From Oscillospiraceae bacterium (GTDB taxonomy: Bacteria > Bacillota > Clostridia > Oscillospirales > Acutalibacteraceae): DNA of 59,395 nt. Made by a program: the position numbers and the translations under genes. The stretch is from assembly GCA_022763825.1 (NCBI GenBank), contig JALEQX010000041.1, positions 1 to 59,395 of the forward strand, read 5' to 3'. Of the stretch, positions 57,074 to 59,395 are shown piece by piece; position 1 is the stretch's first letter; each line of letters opens with the position of its first letter. The notes under the pieces are model-generated. The model saw only the letters and a list, made by a program, of their open reading frames with translations. It had not been told where the DNA came from and did no database searches.

Positions 57074-58234
57074 TTATTTTATTAATTTAAAATATGTTTT
57101 GAGTCTGCCCAGTCCGTCGTCGATGGTTCGTTTCGGACATGCGGTGTTCATTCTGAGAAAAGCCTCTCCGCCCTTGCCGAACGCGCTTCCCTTTGAAAGA
57201 TACAGTCCCGTTTTTGCCCTGATGTCGTCTGCGAGAGCGTCTGTGTTTTCGCATATTTTTGAGCAGTCAAGCCACAGAAGATATGTCGCGTGAGAGTTTA
57301 CAATATTAATTTCGGGTATATTTTTTTCAATGAATCCGCGTACCGCTTTTTTATTCAGATATAAATACTCTCTCAATTCGTCGAGCCACTTTTCGCCGTG
57401 TTCGTACGCGGCTATCGACGCAGTCATTGCGAAAACATTGGGTTCTGCAACTTCGTCCGTATTGAGTGCGCGCCAAACCTTATGAAACAGATATTCGTCG
57501 GGAACGTATACTGCGGATGTCTGAAGCCCGGCGAGGTTGAACGTCTTTGTCGGCGCTATGCATGTTATGCTGTTATATTTGCACTCGTCATTTACGCTCG
57601 CAAACGGAACGTAATCATACCCGGGGTCGGATATGTCGCAGTGAATTTCGTCGGAAATGACCGTGACGTGATATTTTTTACACAGCGCGCCGATTTTTGC
57701 AAGCGTTTCTCTGTCCCATATAACGCCCGTCGGGTTGTGAGGATTGCATAAGATAAAAAGTGTTGTCTGCATATCAGATAATTTTTCCTCAAAATCCGTC
57801 CAGTTTATTTCGTATTTTTCCCCGTCGTAAATGAGCGGACATTCCAATGCTCTGCATCCGTTATTTATAATACTGTTAAAAAATATATTGTAAACGGGAG
57901 TCAGCAAAACGACGTTTTCGTTAGGCGTCGTAAGTTTCCTGACAATACTCGATATCGCCGCGACAACGCCTGTCGAGAACATCAGAGAGTCGTATTCGAT
58001 TGTGAGCGAATGACGTTTTTTATACCACGATATAACCGCGTTTTTCCACCGTGCGGGAACGTCCGTGTAGCCGAAAATTCCGTGTTCGGCGCGTTTTACA
58101 ATCGCCTCGGTTATCTCCGGAGCGGTTTTAAAATCCATATCGGCGACCCACATCGGCAGTTCGCCGTCATTAACGTCCCATTTCATTGAAAACTCGGAAC
58201 GTCTGTCGTTTACCGTATCAAAATCGTATGTCAT
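57074..58234 (-). CDS. MalY/PatB-type PLP aminotransferase or C-S lyase
   Basis: 386 residues of PLP fold type I. LPMWVADMDFKTAPEI is the MalY/PatB opening; NPHNPTG and SDEIHCDI place the cofactor ring; the Schiff-base Lys is in APTKTFNLAGLQ (about residue 233). Family members cleave cystathionine or cysteine conjugates. Its stop-start spacing to DUF3737 is 4 bases; the two genes are often found together. Confidence 0.92.
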   Translation of the reverse strand: MTYDFDTVNDRRSEFSMKWDVNDGELPMWVADMDFKTAPEITEAIVKRAEHGIFGYTDVPARWKNAVISWYKKRHSLTIEYDSLMFSTGVVAAISSIVRKLTTPNENVVLLTPVYNIFFNSIINNGCRALECPLIYDGEKYEINWTDFEEKLSDMQTTLFILCNPHNPTGVIWDRETLAKIGALCKKYHVTVISDEIHCDISDPGYDYVPFASVNDECKYNSITCIAPTKTFNLAGLQTSAVYVPDEYLFHKVWRALNTDEVAEPNVFAMTASIAAYEHGEKWLDELREYLYLNKKAVRGFIEKNIPEINIVNSHATYLLWLDCSKICENTDALADDIRAKTGLYLSKGSAFGKGGEAFLRMNTACPKRTIDDGLGRLKTYFKLIK

Positions 58235-58238
58235 ATCA

Positions 58239-59087
58239 TTACTCCCTTTCGGACGTAATTATTTTTGTTTTCGACGGGTCGATTTTTGTCTTGTCAAGTG
58301 TAACAGTGCCTATCGACTGAGCTTTTATTATTCCCGACGAGGGGTTGAATACGGAGTCGATATGCGAGTTTATTTCGGCGTCGACGGACGAGTATTCGAA
58401 CGCGAGAGTCGTATTAATGAGTTTGCAGTTTTTCATAACGAGATTGTCAATATAGCAAAGTCCCTGCAAGCTCTCTATCGTACAGTTTATAAACGTAAGA
58501 TTTTTCGAATTCCAGCCTAAATATTCGCCCGAAATGAAAGAATCCTCGACCGTGACGTTTTCACAGTTCCAAAATGCGTCCTTTGAAAGAAGCTTTGAAT
58601 TTTTAACGGTGATGTTTTTTCCTCCGTCGAAGCTGTAGTTTCCGTACAGCGTAAGAGAATCAATCGTGATGTTATCGCTGTTCATTGCAAAGTAATCGCC
58701 CTTTGCCGTTACATTGTCTATTTTAACGTTTTTACACGACCACAGCGTTTCCGCGGCGTTCGGAAAAGTAACGTTTTTAAGACTTACGTTATTGCATCTG
58801 CGGAAGTTTTTCACAGCTTCTATCACGGAGTCTTTGACCTCGATATCGTCCGTGTACCATACGCCCGCTCTCGCGTTTTCAAACCACGCGCAGTTATCAA
58901 CCGATACGTTTTTGCAGTACCAGAGCGGATATTTCCATTTGAACATAGTATTATATAATTTCAAATTACTGCCGTGCTTGAGAGGTGATTCGCCGTCGGC
59001 GAACACGCTGTCGTATATGTCAACGTCTTTTTCAAAGAACATTGCGCGTTCTCCGGATAAGTACAGCTGTTTAATTTCCTTTGCCAT
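58239..59087 (-). CDS. DUF3737 family right-handed beta-helix protein
   Basis: 282 residues made of about 12 short repeats of the type NCENVTVEDSFISG, which predict a right-handed parallel beta-helix. The opening EIKQLYLSGERAMFF is typical of DUF3737. Function unknown; no signal peptide. The ATG at 59087 is selected because GGAGA is spaced eight bases from it. Upstream gene of the MalY-like enzyme. Confidence 0.9.
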   Translation of the reverse strand: MAKEIKQLYLSGERAMFFEKDVDIYDSVFADGESPLKHGSNLKLYNTMFKWKYPLWYCKNVSVDNCAWFENARAGVWYTDDIEVKDSVIEAVKNFRRCNNVSLKNVTFPNAAETLWSCKNVKIDNVTAKGDYFAMNSDNITIDSLTLYGNYSFDGGKNITVKNSKLLSKDAFWNCENVTVEDSFISGEYLGWNSKNLTFINCTIESLQGLCYIDNLVMKNCKLINTTLAFEYSSVDAEINSHIDSVFNPSSGIIKAQSIGTVTLDKTKIDPSKTKIITSERE

Positions 59088-59152
59088 TTTTATCATCTCC
59101 GAATATATGATACTAATTATTATATATCGATTTGTTACGAATTAATTAATAA

Positions 59153-59395
59153 TATAGCAAAAGAGAGTCGAACCCCATAAGCCCAAAACGCACCGTCTCA
59201 CGCCTCTGAGAACGGTTTTTTCCTTGAAATACGGCAGTATTCCTACGAAAAAGAACCGTCCCCATAGACGCAATCCGCTGTATTTTGGGTGCGAAGCAGT
59301 TTTAAATCGGAGCAACACACTGCTTTGCTCGCAAAGAGCAGTGTGTGCGAACGATTGCAACAGCGGTTATATCAATCATATTTTCGTTTCGGCAA
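59153..59395. repeat. MITE-like element, copy 2, inverted and cut by window edge
   Basis: From TATA at 59153 the sequence matches the right end of the element at 43854-44135 in reverse orientation, nearly base for base for about 140 bases. Then about 65 extra bases follow, containing a hairpin (CACACTG...CAGTGTG around 59313-59345). Homology then resumes to the window end (TTGCCGAAACG, equivalent to 43959). The insertion site again shows TATA. Confidence 0.85.

Overview
The window looks like a chromosomal piece of an uncultured, low-to-mid GC Clostridia species, probably an Oscillospirales-type gut bacterium. The evidence is Gram-positive style Shine-Dalgarno sites, near-consensus sigma-A promoters (TTGACA-17-TATAAT), T-box and lysine-riboswitch control, a CBS/DRTGG-type family II pyrophosphatase, BspA-type leucine-rich repeat surface proteins, plant-glycan hydrolases and DUF5685/J-domain genes. 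Taxonomy is inferred from gene families only.

Region 1 (1-11.5 kb, minus strand). After a partial GH27 alpha-galactosidase comes one branched-chain amino acid operon in transcription order ilvB-ilvN-ilvC-ilvD-(DUF815 AAA+ ATPase)-leuA-leuC-leuD-leuB. It is driven by a consensus promoter and a T-box leader with a probable leucine (CUC) specifier. The ATPase gene inside the operon is unexpected.

Region 2 (11.6-21.4 kb). A nitroreductase, a membrane protein whose N-terminus is out of frame, a secreted alpha/beta hydrolase, a DMT transporter, a pyrophosphatase, an esterase, and a Zn/Cd resistance set (CadC-like ArsR repressor, stand-alone HMA protein, P1B ATPase) with its operator-promoter. A tRNA-Val(GAC) ends the region.

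Region 3 (21.5-36.5 kb). A GH3-GH2 glycosidase pair, a tight four-gene cluster (5-TM protein, J-domain-like protein without HPD, DUF5685, FMN reductase), an FAD oxidoreductase coupled to an ABC transporter, a decayed phage polyvalent-protein remnant, a GH51 arabinofuranosidase, and a double DUF305 protein.

Region 4 (36.5-51.2 kb). A lysine ABC importer under a lysine riboswitch, whose binding protein appears circularly permuted. Then a BspA-like surface protein, a LuxR-type regulator, a GNAT gene split by a small inverted-repeat element, a secreted metallophosphoesterase, a DEAD-box helicase, an AbrB-ABC exporter operon, a 39-residue charged protein, and a membrane-anchored staphylococcal-type lipase.

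Region 5 (51.5-59.4 kb). A short phage-derived island: S24 repressor, divergent Cro-like gene, Cys-rich small protein, small and large terminase, portal. It stops without capsid, tail or integrase genes. It is followed by a MalY/PatB-type PLP enzyme paired with a DUF3737 beta-helix protein, and a second, inverted copy of the small repeat element at the window edge.

The candidates most worth follow-up are the permuted lysine-binding protein, the DUF5685/J-like/FMN-reductase cluster (DUF5685 carries two DxxxD motifs like head-to-head isoprenoid synthases), the packaging-only phage island, and a shared amphipathic C-terminal tail on three secreted proteins.
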